Made by a program: the position numbers and the translations under genes
Shown: piece by piece, positions 21,696-34,200 of the stretch
Numbering within the stretch: the first letter of the stretch is position 1
Layout: the number at the start of each line of letters is the position of its first letter
The notes under the pieces: generated by a model
Databases searched by the model: none
What the model was told of the DNA's origin: nothing
The model's input: the letters and a program-made list of their open reading frames with translations, nothing else
NCBI GenBank assembly: GCA_038030265.1
Contig: CM075939.1
Coordinates: forward strand, 8,227,253-8,291,252
Source: Corythucha ciliata
Lineage: Eukaryota; Arthropoda; Insecta; Hemiptera; Tingidae
Reading direction: 5' to 3'
Length of the DNA: 64,000 nucleotides

Positions 21696-21997
21696 TAAGT
21701 CAACGAAACCTGTCCCACTCGTTTGTTTTCCCGAAATTTTTTAGTTGTTCGATTCAGCATCAGCCGGATCGTTTGATTAATGAGCAAGCATTATACAACA
21801 TCGTTTGTTTAGTCAAAATATTCGTTTGATTATAGACTCCAAAATGACTAAATTTGCTAATGCGAATAACTAAACGACGTTCTGACAGAATATAGTGCTA
21901 TAAACACACGATTTTGCTCATGTGTCGGGTGTGCTGAGCTTGGCCGCATATTGTTCGTGGCATATTTAGTGATTTGAGAGGCTAAACTAACGAAGAA

Positions 21998-22153
21998 GAG
22001 AGAGAGAGAGAGAGAGAGAACATTTGGCCAAACAAACGATGTAACGGAGAAAATTTGGCCAAGCAAACGATGTAACGGAGAAAATTTGGCCAAACAAACG
22101 ATGTAACGGAGAAAATTTGGCCAATCAAACAATGTAACGGAGACAATTTGGCC
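21998..22153 (+). repeat. GA run followed by five 31-bp tandem repeats
   Basis: A GA dinucleotide run at 21998-22018 is followed by five copies of a 31-bp unit. TTGGCC starts at 22024, 22055, 22086, 22117 and 22148, exactly 31 bp apart. The unit includes AAACAAACGATGTAACGG. Copies are almost identical, so the expansion is recent. Confidence 0.95.
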
Positions 22154-22213
22154 GCTAAACAGCATTCATGTGCCGGGAAGCTTGAATCGTCTAGTGAGAG
22201 AGGGCACTGGGTC

Positions 22214-22560
22214 CGTTCAGGGCCGGCCCTCCTTAGGGGGCCTGATTTTCGAAATCAGGAAATGAAAGAAAATAGCGGGGGGGGGGAGTAGTTGGTCCTT
22301 CCTTGTGGGTGGAACTTTTGAGCTTGTGGGGGACTCTGCTGATGTTGGGGCTTCACTGTGGTTAGAGCTTGTTGTGATTGGAGCCTGGCTTTGGCTGGAC
22401 TTTGCTGTGTCCAGCCAGGAGGGTGGTGTGGGTGGCGTGAATGGTAAGTTCAGCCTTTCTTGGCGCATGAATAGCCAATTTTGCAATTACCGGGTGGAAA
22501 TTATCTGTTCAGGGGCACAGCCAACCCTTGATCTAGGGGTGAGCAGCTTCACTGGGGACA
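22214..22560 (+). mobile_element. hAT-like terminal fragments
   Basis: CAGGGCCGGCCCTCCTTAGG near 22216 and CAGGGGCACAGCCAACCCTT near 22510 both look like ends of hAT-type elements. The second resembles the GGGGCGTAGCCAG family at 20894 and 60933. No matching opposite ends or target duplications were found, so the borders are not defined. Confidence 0.4.
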
Positions 22561-23039
22561 GTCAGATGCACCACTGCCTTTTTTATAGGTTTATAGGTAT
22601 ATTCGGTTATTGGGAACTGCGAATAATCAATTTATAGTCATCAGACACTGAATTTGCACAGAACCGGTCACTTCATCCGTCAAAAACTATATCATTGGTG
22701 AAAAACTGTCGTTTGTGGCGTTTCTGTCCTAAAGCTGATAACTATTCCCCCCAGAAAGTGATACTATTGAAGCTATACCTTAAATTTTGGTCGCCTGATA
22801 CGATAAACTGCGCGGTAATTTAGTCCCTCAATCTGGGTCCTTCCGTCGTAGAGACGAATATCTTATCGTCAGGAACTCACACAGGCCTAAACTGGCAAGT
22901 TTCAGTCGTCCCGACAAGTTCATAGCCATCCCTTGGTCTTACGATTAGAAAAAGGGACAGGGACTGGAGCAGCTGGCAATCCCCGAAAGGACAATTGCTG
23001 CTCGAGTCATAAAAGGGGGGGACCAAAAATAAAAATATT

Positions 23040-23210
23040 GAGAATAGATTTCAATTTCCTCATGAAATTAACCATTTCTGCTTCAAATTTACGATTTATG
23101 CTTCAAATTGACAATTTTGTCATGAAATTGACAGTAAGCCTCAAATCATTAACAATTCCTAGATAGAATTTCCTCTGGAAATTCACAATTACCTTAGGCA
23201 AGTCAATATA
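23040..23210 (+). repeat. AT-rich ~23-bp degenerate tandem repeat
   Basis: Alternating phrases like CATGAAATTGACAATTT and CTTCAAATTGACAATTT recur every 20-24 bp from about 23050 to 23190. It is a short, diverged minisatellite with no gene. Confidence 0.6.
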
Positions 23211-23584
23211 AACATCAAACATCGCAAATATGGATGTAATTGTTTTTTCTTTTGCACATTGTTAGGGCCAATGAGAGTAGTTTATACTCAAGTTTGCAAC
23301 CTTCAAAACCTTGTGCTCAACTCGTGGCACTCGAAAAACCACGAAATTCCATCAATTTTTTAGGTTGTTAAACAAAAATACCAGAAGAAAGCGTTTTCCG
23401 AGCATGACCACAGTATACATTGTTGAAGCCAACTAAATTTGCTACAATTTAAGCCCAGTCCGAGCGTCCTACGTTTGTTATTTTCGGAGATACAGCCAAT
23501 CAAGAAATGTGTAATATGGCCAAAAAGCGAGATTTTATTGATAGGGTTATTTTTCAAGACCCGTAGCACTCAAACATAATGTTC

Positions 23585-23680
23585 CTACAGAATATCCACG
23601 CGAGAATAATTCTTAGGCAGTAGTTCAATTTGAATCTGATGCTATTGCCTAAAATTTATTTTCGCGTAGATATTCTATAG
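23585..23680. repeat. Foldback hairpin with 39-bp arms
   Basis: The arms 23585-23623 and 23642-23680 are inverted copies matching at 33 of 39 positions, with an 18-bp loop. Each arm contains AGAATATC, ACGCGA and TTAGGCA. It is probably a small foldback transposon or the remains of inverted ends. Confidence 0.8.
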
Positions 23681-24379
23681 GACAGGTCGACTGTGCCAGT
23701 CGATAATCCTGAAGTTCAAGATTGAGCGCGTGCGTAACCCGTGCGAATCTTTCTGGCACTCTATCTGGAGTAGTAGAGAAAATCCACAGAAACAATCATA
23801 ATTGCGACTCGTTAATTTTTGTTCACTTTGTAAAAAGGGGCTGATGCCCCCTCAGGAGTGTTTTGTAAGGGGCTTTCGTCAGTCAAGGAGCGACAGGTGT
23901 TTTTTTGTTTGTTTGTTTGTTAGATTTCTGTACTCAACATCGTTCGGCCACGCGTGTTCTTGCCTACTGGCTCTGGTTGATCGCTGTCCTGGGTATTGGT
24001 CTTGGCTGAAAATAGGCTCTTTTAAACTAACTCCGAGGTTCTTATAATCAAAAGCCTCACTTTCATCATAGAACGGGAGAAGCGGGGGGTGTGCGTATAA
24101 ATTGACAGTGAGAGGTTGTTTTCTTGGGTACTATCAACAAAATAACACACAACGATTGGAAAGGGGGAGGCTCGGGAAAGTCCGTTTGCTCATTACATTA
24201 TTAACATTAAAAGGTGGAATGGGGGGGGGGGTGTTGTAAGCGAATTGAAATCCCCTCGAACACCACCCTTAAAGGGTAGTATCCGACAGAAAAATTAATT
24301 AATTAATTACTTTAAAAGCTTGGACACGTTTCTAGATCTTATTTGGAAAGAAAATCCAAAGATAAACATCGCAACTTAC

Positions 24380-24508
24380 ATTGAACTCTGAGCATGACTC
24401 GTTTGCTTATAGACGGCGGTACACCGTTACTCGCGATACACAAATACGCTCCCATGTGTAGACGACTGACTTTTGTTATGTGAAGCACTTCACCGTCCAC
24501 GACGTTCA
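24380..24508 (-). CDS. DIP/lachesin-like exon: second half of Ig2
   Basis: This 129-bp exon encodes NVVDGEVLHITKVSRLHMGA followed by YLCIASNGVPPSISKRVML. The YLCIASNGVPP signature with the second Ig2 cysteine is typical of DIP/lachesin domain 2. The acceptor is GTTTACAG before 24508 and the donor GTAAGT starts at 24379. Phase 1 on both sides fits the exon at 60059-60214 upstream and the exon at 17867-18004 downstream. The partner exon lies 35.6 kb away, separated by nested transposons. Evidence is direct for the frame and splice sites; the family assignment rests on motif recognition. Confidence 0.94.
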
Positions 24509-26499
24509 CTGTAAACAAATGAAATAAAATTAAGTTTCAAACAGCGTGGTGGTTGTATTGAAGGGGAATGGAGGGTAACAGTTCGATTCTCTCTCCTAAC
24601 GCCACAATCGCAGTGACTCGGGAAACTCAATTCCCGGTTCAAAAAGGATTAACACTAGAGTCAACTACCAAAACCAGTAATTGGAATGGGATCAAGGGTA
24701 CCTTTCCCTTCCTGGCCCTTTGGGAAAGGGCTCAAGGGTGATACAATATGCACAGAGGTATTATTTAAGCGCGTGATTGCCGTACGTGAAGTCACGTAGG
24801 AACCAAGGGCACACCTTTGGGAGCTTTACCTTTTGGCTGTGTATAAGGTTTGGTGTTTGTAACGTTGGTGGTGGTGGTGGTAGTGAGGGGGAGAGTTTTC
24901 CCACCGCAGCGTTACGCTCCTGAATTCTAGAAGTGCTCAAGGGCAGGAACCTTCACCTCCTCCGTTCCCATTACTTTTTCTGCTAATTTTATTTTCGTTA
25001 CCGTGGATTCAAGCAAAGAATTCCAAGTGTTTACGGAATCACACAAAACTCAAAATGGGAGAAAGAGGATATTTTTTGACTTTTAACACAATAACGAACA
25101 ACCTTTTTGGAGTTTGTCCCTATGGATTCCCGCGCACACACAGAAAAATAAAATAAGACGTCCGGTGTAGAGGGAATTTTCGGAAACTACGCTATCAGTG
25201 AGAGAACAGAGAACAAGTCGCATTTTAAGAAAAAGGTCTCATTCTCCTTTCTCTGGTCTCCCCCAACCCCTCCCCCCTACACAACATATAAATAGCACAA
25301 TCTCCGGGGGCAGAGAAACGATAGAGAGACCCCCGACGAAAGTTGGCCATTTATCACTGTCCTCAAGACAATCGAGAGAGAAGGAGTCTCCAACACTCCT
25401 CTTCATTTCGCTCTCCCCCCCCCCGACCATTTTAACCACACTGTACCCCCCCCCCCACATCCATGAAACGCCAACCGATATCTCGAGACGCACGGTTGGC
25501 TTTGGGGGATTGTATACACAACGTCTCCTTTGCCGCTATTAAAGACCAAATTACCTCTCGTCTTCACCTATATGAAGACTGCAAGGGAAAGGGGATACAA
25601 TGCTATACTTTTTAACCGCGCAGTTTTCACATGATGCTTCAGGAGGGCGGGCGGGGGGAGGTAATGTTTCATAGGTGGTTTAAAGGGTTGAAAAAGTGGG
25701 GTGGGGGAGAACGGTGATTAGTTTTTTTTCTCTCTCTTTCTTTTTGGCACAAGAGTAGGTGCGGGGTGGCGGAGTTGTACAGCGGTGGTATGTAGAGGAG
25801 TGATTTGAAGGTCTCGAGAGACTCGTAAATCTCTCGAGTTTCGGATAAATCCAATGAAGAGGCGTTTAAAGCCTGCGACAATATTGGTTGGCGAAGATTT
25901 GTGACAACTGTTTTTCTTACCGTAAAAGATAAAGCTGTAAAGGTCTCTCTGCGAGAACGAGAAATGAACGGTGTGGAGGGGTGGCCAAGGGCAAAAGGGG
26001 GTGGAAAAAGGAAATAGCGTTCGGAGTAACCCGTGGCCTGGAGCCCCTGGAGGGTGGAAGAAAGGGGTGATTTTGAAGCAGTTTTGCGTTCCCTCTAATT
26101 TGGTCAGCCCCCAGAATGAAAACTCTCAAGATTTTCCCCTTTCAACTATAGCAAAACAGACAATAAAGAGTGTGGAGGTTAGACGCCTCCACCAACTGTG
26201 TAGCATCACATACGCATGGGCATAGCCCAGAGGAGGGCAGGGGTGAGCCGTTGCCCTCCCCTAGACTCAAAAGCGAAGACTTATGGGTCAGCTGCTCACC
26301 CCTAGATAGCATCGGAATGTACAAATCCTTCAGTCGTCACTAACTTTCACTTTCAGTAACCCCCCCCCCCCCCAAGTATGCTTTCACTAACCCCCGATCA
26401 CGAGCATCACCATCCCAACAAGTTTTAGTGTCTGGCTTGACGTGTGTGGTCCCATCGCTCTCTCTCTCTCGATACGTCCGGATACAAATACAATGAAGC
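24509..26499 (-). other. Start of the 35.6-kb intron (acceptor side)
   Basis: No gene is supported. It contains C runs near 25417, 25445 and 26360 and GT/GA-rich low-complexity blocks (24868-24893, 25700-25740). Short frames here come from low complexity and show no protein family signature. Confidence 0.7.
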
Positions 26500-26790
26500 T
26501 CCACCCACAACCAAACTACAAAACCACAAAGAAGGCCCAAACACAGCAATGCTCCAAACCACAACTAAGGTCCACCCACAGTAAACATCAAAAGTTAAAG
26601 TTAAAACAAAAAGTTTTAAGCACAGTTGGAACCTCCAAACCATAATTAAACTCCAACCACAGCAAAGATCAAACCCACAGCCAAAGTTCAACCGCAGCAA
26701 TGGTCCGACCACAGCAAAGGTCCAGCCACTGCAATGGTCCAACCACAGCTAAGCTCTGACCGCAGTTAGAACCTCCATCGACAGCAGAGA
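26500..26790 (+). repeat. ~17-bp degenerate minisatellite
   Basis: Phrases such as CAATGGTCCGACCACAG, CAAAGGTCCAGCCACTG and CAATGGTCCAACCACAG follow each other at 17-18-bp spacing at 26696-26770. Looser copies extend left to about 26500. The apparent minus-strand reading frame across it is a by-product of the repeat. Confidence 0.75.
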
Positions 26791-26811
26791 CGAGGAGTTA
26801 GGGGGGGGGGC

Positions 26812-26970
26812 GAGGTGGGCCATCGCCCACTCAATATTCGTAATGGGTGGGCAAAGGAGAACTGCAGGCGGTCAATGCCAAATAGCCCCTAAGGGGGCGT
26901 CAGCCAGAGGCATAGAGTATTGGTGGCGACGTGGGCCATCGCCCATCCAATATTCCTACTGGGTGGGTGA
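26812..26970 (+). repeat. Two copies of a GTGGGCCATCGCCCA block
   Basis: A roughly 40-bp block containing GTGGGCCATCGCCCA, CAATATTC and TGGGTGGG occurs at about 26814 and again about 117 bp later near 26931. These are probably the ends of a small transposon, or a tandem duplication of one. Confidence 0.65.
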
Positions 26971-28770
26971 TTTTTCCGACATTGATCAACCTCCGGGGCG
27001 ACGCTTTCTAAAATCTTAGGTGGCGGTAGGGGTGGACTTACGGACTAAAGAAGAAAAAAAAATGTCGATGACGCTGGTTAGCTAACAGAGAAGGCTGTGG
27101 ATTGGGGAGGGGGTAAAAGATGAAGAAATGCCAGAAGACACACGTTGATTGCTTCATTACGGCTCAATAAACTGATCAAGTGGTTGGTGCTCCACGAACC
27201 GTGAGTGGGGAGCTTTTGGGTTCGGGTAGAGTTTTATCAATTCCCAACACTCCTAACAAATAAAACAAGAGGAGAGTGAAGGTTGCGAAGGTAGAGGGGT
27301 GAAGGGTAGGGTTGAGCAGTCACTTTTCCATCCTTCTTTTTTTTTTCTGCCAACAGAAGCACAAAAAAAGGGAAGAAAACGAAGTGAAAATCTGACGCTG
27401 GGACTAAAAGAGTGAGAGAGAAAAAAAGTGATGTTATTTTAGGTTGATGGAAAATTCAATGACGGACTTATCGTAGTTAAAATAACCGCAATACCTATGG
27501 ATAGAGTGGTGGGGGGGGAGTTGTCTTTCTATGAAAGTGACGGGGGGGGGGGGTTATTATTTTTTTTGTCATCATTTCTTTCTAATAATTCCCCTCCTAG
27601 CGTAAACATCATTTTTTTTCACCTTTATCACGATCATCGTATTGCGTCAACACGAAACATGGAAGGCATAACTTTAGACAAGCAAAAAAATAAAGGGATG
27701 GTGGGACTTTCTTACGAATCCCCCCCCCCACCCCACAATGCTGTGATACAGACAACTTTCTGTTATTTTTTCAATAACTCTTAACAATTATAAGGAAATG
27801 AAAATATGATTCAAAGTTTGGATAAAGGCTGTCATTATTATTGGACTTCTTTGAAAAGCACCAGGCAATATGATCAGTGGCGGTGATGGGAGGGGGGGAA
27901 GCTGTCACTTCAGAGACAGGCGATTGTTTCGCAAAAAATTCAACTTCTCTTTAAATAAAATAAAATAAATAAAATGAGCTTGCTGGTTTGGCACAATAAA
28001 TGGAACATAAACTGGCTCGCTCCCCTCTCATATCCAAAATGACAACAGGTGCCGGTGGCTGGGGCGGGGTCCTATACGATCGACAGTGCATTGTTCCTAT
28101 ACTTGGGATTTCCTGAAATAAGAAAATTCAGCCTCTATAACTATAAATGGCAGAAAATTCGTTGTAGATTGTGTGAGAGGGGGAGGGGGTGGACTCGCTC
28201 GCTTTTCACCACGGTGATTGGTTCGTAGGGTCGTGCCATGATCGAGAGGGCGGAAATATTAGTTCACAGGGCCACCTACCCAGATCCACCAGCCTCCGTG
28301 GCTCGTATAAATACCTCACCACAATCACCCCGACTGACGAGAGCATTGAGAGCGCACTGTGGGCGCATCGATACCACTGCCCCCCCCCCCTCTTTCAGGG
28401 TCCGTGGGTTTAGGGCCTTTATAGGTGTGTCTAAGCACGAAACGGTGACTGAACTTCACTTTGGGGAAGTTGTGCGATAAATTTAACCTTTTCAAGGTTG
28501 TAAATTGAATGAACGCTCTAACTTTCCTTCCGCGTCTTTACCATCTGCAGGACTTGTTACAACTGTCGAGGACTGTTGTTACAACGCGGCGACGGCCTCC
28601 CGCCTCTCAGTCCAATCGACACACAACAGCCACAATAGTCATTTCCAGTCAATTTTGAAGGCGCAAACAGCCCCACAGAGGCGTTTTGAGCCGCAGACCC
28701 CCACCCCTTAGCTATAATGTCAACCTACGCACTTCCGGGCGGTTCGATTGTCATTCGAGTTGGTCCCTGG
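26971..28770 (-). other. Intron sequence without recognised feature
   Basis: This is low-complexity rich, with G runs near 27508 and 27541, C runs near 27720 and 28381, and poly-T patches. I see no transposon ends with target duplications and no coding region here. Confidence 0.6.
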
Positions 28771-29344
28771 TAGTGATGCACGAGACCGAGACGAGACTTA
28801 AATGGTCTCGGTCTCGATCATGAGGGGTTGGTCTCGGTCTCGATCATGAAAAGTCGGTCTCGTCTCGAAAAGTTTAAGGCGCGAATTCAAAGTATGTGTG
28901 ATATTAGTGACGAGTGATCCTATTCTCGCCTCAATTATTACAGATGACGACGATAGATGAATTCATACTTTGCTTTCCTTCCTTGGTGGCTCGAGACACG
29001 AAGGGAGATAAGTGATACACTACTGATTAATGCCCAAAGAGCTTTGTGATTGCCACAAAATAGAATTGTGCCTTTAAAACAATCGTCACAATGAGAACGT
29101 GAAAGGGGAACAGTTGGGAATTCGACGAGATCAACTCAAAATCTCGCAGATGCCAACTCATTTAGATCAAGCAAGAGACTTCCCTTCCCAGACACGACGA
29201 GGCAGAGGTGCACAATCCCCCCCCCCCTCATACATCAGACCCTCCTGCTCATGCTTCAACTGGCAATGTTAGTTGAAAAAAAAAAAAATGAAAGCGGTGT
29301 CGAGTTTGATGATAGCGGCCCAGGGAAGTTTCAAACGCAAAATT

Positions 29345-29500
29345 AGGGTTCCCTTGCACTAAACAGCCTGGCCGCGGCAGCCAGTTGGCTGCTGTGCAGT
29401 TGGGCTTGTTCTAGTGGCTGCCCCAGCCTGGAAATCTTTGCTGCCTAGTGCGCGGGCACCCATAGGTTGTAATGTATTTCACCGGCCCCCCGGGAACCCT
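29345..29500. mobile_element. Small GC-rich MITE inside the hAT-like element
   Basis: The inverted ends AGGGTTCCC (29345-29353) and GGGAACCCT (29492-29500) enclose about 138 bp of GC-rich DNA with internal complementarity (CAGCCTGG and GGCTGC/GCAGCC blocks). No target duplication is evident. It is far more GC-rich than its surroundings. Confidence 0.55.
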
Positions 29501-29933
29501 AACCCTTTTTTTTTATTACGATACGTAGGCATAAAGGAGCTTTTAACAAACGAGGCACGATGTTTGTGACACGAGACGAAGTCGAGTGCCATCATCATTG
29601 GTAGAGTTTGTAGTGCGATTATACGCCTCAGGATCGTACGCTTTTTTTTTTTTTACCTTCGATCGTACAAAGCCTTTTAAAACCAATTAGGTTCATAATT
29701 ATTTAATTTAACGGTTCCGTAAAGTCTCCCATTTGCCACACAACTTCATTTCAGAGAAATAAAAAAGAAGAAACAAAAGAAGCGCGTAAGATAGAAGCGG
29801 GCTTCCCTGCCTCAATTCTTCTACCAACTCACCATCATGATCAACTGACTTTGACCTTTTTGGGATATAATTTCCACGGTTCCACTCACCCTTCAACCAT
29901 CGTTCATCGTGCTTAGAGACCTACTTTACACGC

Positions 29934-30037
29934 TGTTTGAACCCTGGACCATCACATACACATGTGTTCCTACATAATAAAATAATATAATTGTTGATTC
30001 GAACGAATTCAACGCGTTTCTGTTACGAGTCGAAACA
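29934..30037 (+). repeat. BEL 5' LTR
   Basis: This 104-bp LTR has TGT...ACA ends and contains an AATAAAATAATATAA stretch that may serve the promoter and polyadenylation signal. It differs from the 3' LTR at two sites near its 70th base. Confidence 0.95.
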
Positions 30038-30056
30038 TTGGTGCCAAAACCCGGGA
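30038..30056 (+). promoter_or_regulatory. BEL primer-binding site
   Basis: TTGGTGCCAAAACCCGGG lies directly after the 5' LTR. The TGG start matches the CCA end of a tRNA, which would prime minus-strand synthesis. The tRNA species is not assigned. Confidence 0.75.
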
Positions 30057-30059
30057 ACC

Positions 30060-31223
30060 ATGCCTCAGCAACGTTCTCCCATCGTCACGAGGAGCAGAAG
30101 TCAAGAAATTCCGACAAATCAACAACCTCGTGATTCGGAACTCGCCCTTCGCGAAGGTCAGTCTTTTCCATCTTTTTCGCTCGTAGAAGCCTTCGCCCAG
30201 ACAAGTCCCACTACACTGATTAACAATCCCACCGAACAAAGTCCTCTGAACCGCTCCATAACACCGTTCCCAACCGATCAACAATCCGAGTTGCCAGTTC
30301 ATCCTCCAGCCCCCTCACAGGACGAACAAATTTTCCATCGCCAAATAACTCTTGTTATAACCCAATTCGAAATGTTTTCGGAAAGATGTCGTACTTTCCC
30401 CTTTGACCACCCAGTCGCTCATCATCTCTCGTCCTCTTTGAAAATGGAGCTACATAAGCTTTCAACGTCTTTCGAAAACAAAGTTCTTCAAAATTTACCA
30501 TTTATATCCGATGACGAACTCCGTTTATCTCTTCTCTCCGCTGCGAATGAAGCTAAACGCAATGCCCAAGAGAGTTTTTTGCTCAACGTTTTAACATACG
30601 CGGAGTCCCCTATAAACAAGAATAACCAAGATTCCGTAGACCACTTAAAGGAATTGAAATTGCACCAATTTCTTCTAGAGAGAATTCCGGTTTTCAACGG
30701 CCAGTTAACAATGTTTGACGAGTTCATTTCTGCGTTCAACGATGCCGTTCATTGCAGACCCATCTCCAAGCAACAGAAACTTATTGCTCTTCGTAAGAAA
30801 CTTGATGGACGACCTCTAGAATTGATCAGTAACTACGGCTCTTCCTCAACGGACTACGACAGCGCCTACAAGGCCCTCCTCGACAACTATTCAGGCCAAT
30901 ATCGTTTGCTCACTGCTACCCTCGAAAACCTCTTGAACTCACCCCCGTTACATAATTTAAATCTCGAAAGTGTTGAAACATTCGTGGCCAGCACTTCAAA
31001 TTTAGTTCAAGCTATTCAAAATATGAACGTTCCGGACCTGGGAAATTTTATGCTGTATTTTCAAATTTTTCGAACACTTCCTCAAAATCTACAAGACAGT
31101 TTTTCGGATAAATATCAGGATTCGAAAGACGAACTGCCGACAGCTGAATCTATTTTAACCTTTCTGTCGGATCATCTTTCAAAACTTCCTCTTGCTACAA
31201 AACCCCCAAAAACCGATCTGTAG
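30060..31223 (+). CDS. BEL Gag protein lacking zinc knuckles
   Basis: The chosen start is the ATG at 30060, four bases after the primer-binding site, giving 387 residues. The N-terminal 90 residues are polar and Pro/Ser-rich. The C-terminal half carries the BEL/Pao capsid-like region (DUF1759 type): LERIPVFNGQLTMFDEFISA, then KKLDGRPLELI and YDSAYKALLDNY. It ends at a TAG just after LATKPPKTDL. In relatives this point leads into CCHC knuckles and the protease in one frame. Here the knuckles are absent and the protease lies in another frame, so a deletion or shift near 31190-31225 is inferred. It would form the virus-like particle shell. Confidence 0.85.
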   Translation: MPQQRSPIVTRSRSQEIPTNQQPRDSELALREGQSFPSFSLVEAFAQTSPTTLINNPTEQSPLNRSITPFPTDQQSELPVHPPAPSQDEQIFHRQITLVITQFEMFSERCRTFPFDHPVAHHLSSSLKMELHKLSTSFENKVLQNLPFISDDELRLSLLSAANEAKRNAQESFLLNVLTYAESPINKNNQDSVDHLKELKLHQFLLERIPVFNGQLTMFDEFISAFNDAVHCRPISKQQKLIALRKKLDGRPLELISNYGSSSTDYDSAYKALLDNYSGQYRLLTATLENLLNSPPLHNLNLESVETFVASTSNLVQAIQNMNVPDLGNFMLYFQIFRTLPQNLQDSFSDKYQDSKDELPTAESILTFLSDHLSKLPLATKPPKTDL

Positions 31224-31228
31224 CAGAC

Positions 31229-34200
31229 ATGGAACGCGACGTTTCGATAGTTCCAACAGTCTCCGTAAAAGTTTCACAGGATAGTAGAAACTGGCACTTA
31301 GTTCGCGCTATTCTCGACACGGGCAGTGAAACCAACTTAATTTCTTTGTCGTGTGCCAAAAGATTGTCATTAAAAGTTGAACCATTTCGAAGTTCAATCG
31401 CTGGGGTTGGAGGCAATACAGGTACAACAGTCGTAGGCATAGCATCAGCTTACCTGTTTCAAAATCCTTCATTATTCAATCTCTTGATATCGTTTAGAGT
31501 ACTCGCTGATTTCCCAACAATTCGCTTACCGTCATTCACACTCCCTCGTAAACGATGGTCTCACCTGAATGGCCTTCGATTTGCCGATCCTTTCTACCAT
31601 GTCTTTTCTCCCATCGAGATCATCTTTGGTTCTGAGCTGTTCGACCGTATCGATTCAGGAGAGATCATACATTCGATCAGGGGCTCTCCAAACGCCAGAA
31701 AGACCACACTCGGCTGGGTAATCTCCGGCTCGTTTAAACAACCCCCTTCGAAGCAAGTCAAATTCCACCCCACAGTACTCGACAACGAAAATTTCCCTCG
31801 TCGTGACTCTTCACATAGCCAACCCAATAAGCATCCGTTGCTCAATACTAGCAACAATTCTAATAATTCTCTTCCTCGTCACTCCCCCCCCCCATCACGA
31901 CTATATTACTGCCAGACTCCACCACCGCAGCACTTCTTCCTCAACGTACCAATTGGCACCGCATTTATCCTCGCGACATATTCACCAGCGTGACTCCTTA
32001 TCCCAAAAGAACATCCGAACGTAACGAACTCCTTCAATCCTCGAAACTGTCACAGCAAGTCAATTTCTCTCGAACCGTACAAAATCATCAAGAAAAACCA
32101 ATCACTTATTGTTCTTCCACACCCCTCATTCCCTCTCTCCCCACTACAACGTATGATTCGTTGTAGTCCCCCACGAACAAATGATTCGTCTGGAATCAGT
32201 CAAAGAGGCTCTTCCACTCACGCCTGATGAATCTAAAGCAGAAGACATTTTCGCCAATTCAACTAGAAAGACTCTTGATGGTCGTTTTATAGTTACTTTA
32301 CCGTTCAGAACCGACCCTTCAGTTTTGGGTACCAGTCGGCTCATAGCTATAAAACGATTCCATCAGCTCGAACGCCGTTTTTTAAAAGATCCGACATCCA
32401 AGGCCCCTTATGACAATTTTATTCGAGAATATTTGCAGCTCGGTCACATGGAACCCGTACCTCCACCAACACCTGCCCAGCCACATTTTTACTTGCCCCA
32501 TCACGCTGTGCATCGCCCTGATGATCCTCCTGAAAAAATCCGTGTGGTCTTTAACGCATCCCAACGTACATCCAACGGAAATTCTCTCAATGACATTTTG
32601 CTCACCGGACCCAGACTCCAACTCGACCTGGGAGATGTCATCACCAGGTTCGTTTCGATCGGTGGGTATTCACAGCCGACATTCGTCGAATGTTTCGCCA
32701 AATATTACATTTTCCTGCATACCGAGAATTCTTGCGCATCGTATGGCGGTTTTCCCCAACCGAACCGATTCAAGATTACAGGTTGACTACGGTTACCTAT
32801 GGAACAGCATGCGCGCCATACCTGGCGGGAAAGGTAGTTCAAACTTTAGCCGTTGAAAACAAAAATTCACACCCTGTCGCTTCTGAAATTCTTCTCAAAA
32901 GAACGTACGTGGATGACATCAACGGTGGTGGTCCGACTATCGATGAGGCTCTTGAAACAAGACGAGAAGTCCAAAATTTACTTTCCGTAGCTTGCCTTGA
33001 AGCCAGGAAGTGGGCAGCTAATCACCCCAGGCTATTCGACGACATTCCTAAAGACCATATTCTTCCTTCTCTCGACTCGGTTTCAATGGATATTCAAGAA
33101 GCAAAAACTCTAAAAATTCTTGGGCTGTGTTGGAATCAAAAGCTAGACGTGTTCCATTTCAACACAGTACCCGTTCTCGAGATCTATACAAAACGAGAAC
33201 TCGCAAGCCAAATTTCAAAGATTTTCGATCCCCTAGGCTGGTTGATACCAGTAACGGTCTTTGCAAGAGGAATTTTCCGGAGAATTTGTCAAAACTCGTA
33301 CCACTGGGACGATCAGTTACCTCCCTCCATTGTTGATGACTGGAAAAATTTGGCTCTTCAACTTCCCTCATTAAAAAATATAAAACTACCTCGTCTTATA
33401 AAAAGTCATTCAGCTGACTTATGGTTAGTCGGTTTCGCCGACGCTTCGGAGCGTGCCTACGGTGCAGTTTTATACATTGTCAGCAGGTCTCAAGGTTCGA
33501 AAGACAGCTCGGTTCGCCTCTTAACAGCAAAAGCTCGTATCGCACCAGTGAAACCAGTCACTGTGCCACGTTTGGAACTTTGTGCCGCTCACCTTCTGGG
33601 AAGAACGATCAAGAAGTTTTTACCACTCATTCCTCGACTCGATCCAGAGCTAGTGCTTGCTTTCAGTGACTCTATGATAGCTTTATCGTGGATTACTGCA
33701 AATCCGCCACCTGTGTGGAAAGTTTTCGTCGGTAATCGAGTTGCAGACATCCTGTCAAACGTCCCTGCAAGTCACTGGTACCACATAGCGTCGGAAGAGA
33801 ATCCTGCCGATTCAGCATCTCGTGGCTTGAAACCTTCGGACCTCCTCTCCAATGATTTGAATGGTTGGGAAGGCCCCCCGTGGTTGAAAGAAAACCCCCT
33901 GAATTGGCCTCTAGTCAGAATTACTCCGGAGCTCGTTCATCCAACTGTTCAAATCGAAACCAAGGCTGTTTTGACCACCTCGTATTCAGTCCGCGAATTT
34001 ACAGGGTTGGAAGAAGTGCTGGAAGACAAATTTTCCAATCTCACTACCCTTCAATCAGTAGTTGGGTGGTGTCTCCGTTTTCTTTATAATTCTTCTGCCG
34101 CTAACGTGCGACGCAAAGGCCCCCTATCAGCTTCAGAACGTAGACACGTGACGGATGTATTAATTCACAGGGCGCAGGCGCAAGAACTTTCTCTGGAGCT

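Noticed and set aside
22021..22153. CRISPR-like repeat array
   Set aside because: The 31-bp units are directly tandem without spacers, and the DNA is eukaryotic.
26425..26742. 105-residue minus-strand frame rich in Gly, Trp and Cys
   Set aside because: It is generated entirely by the 17-bp minisatellite.
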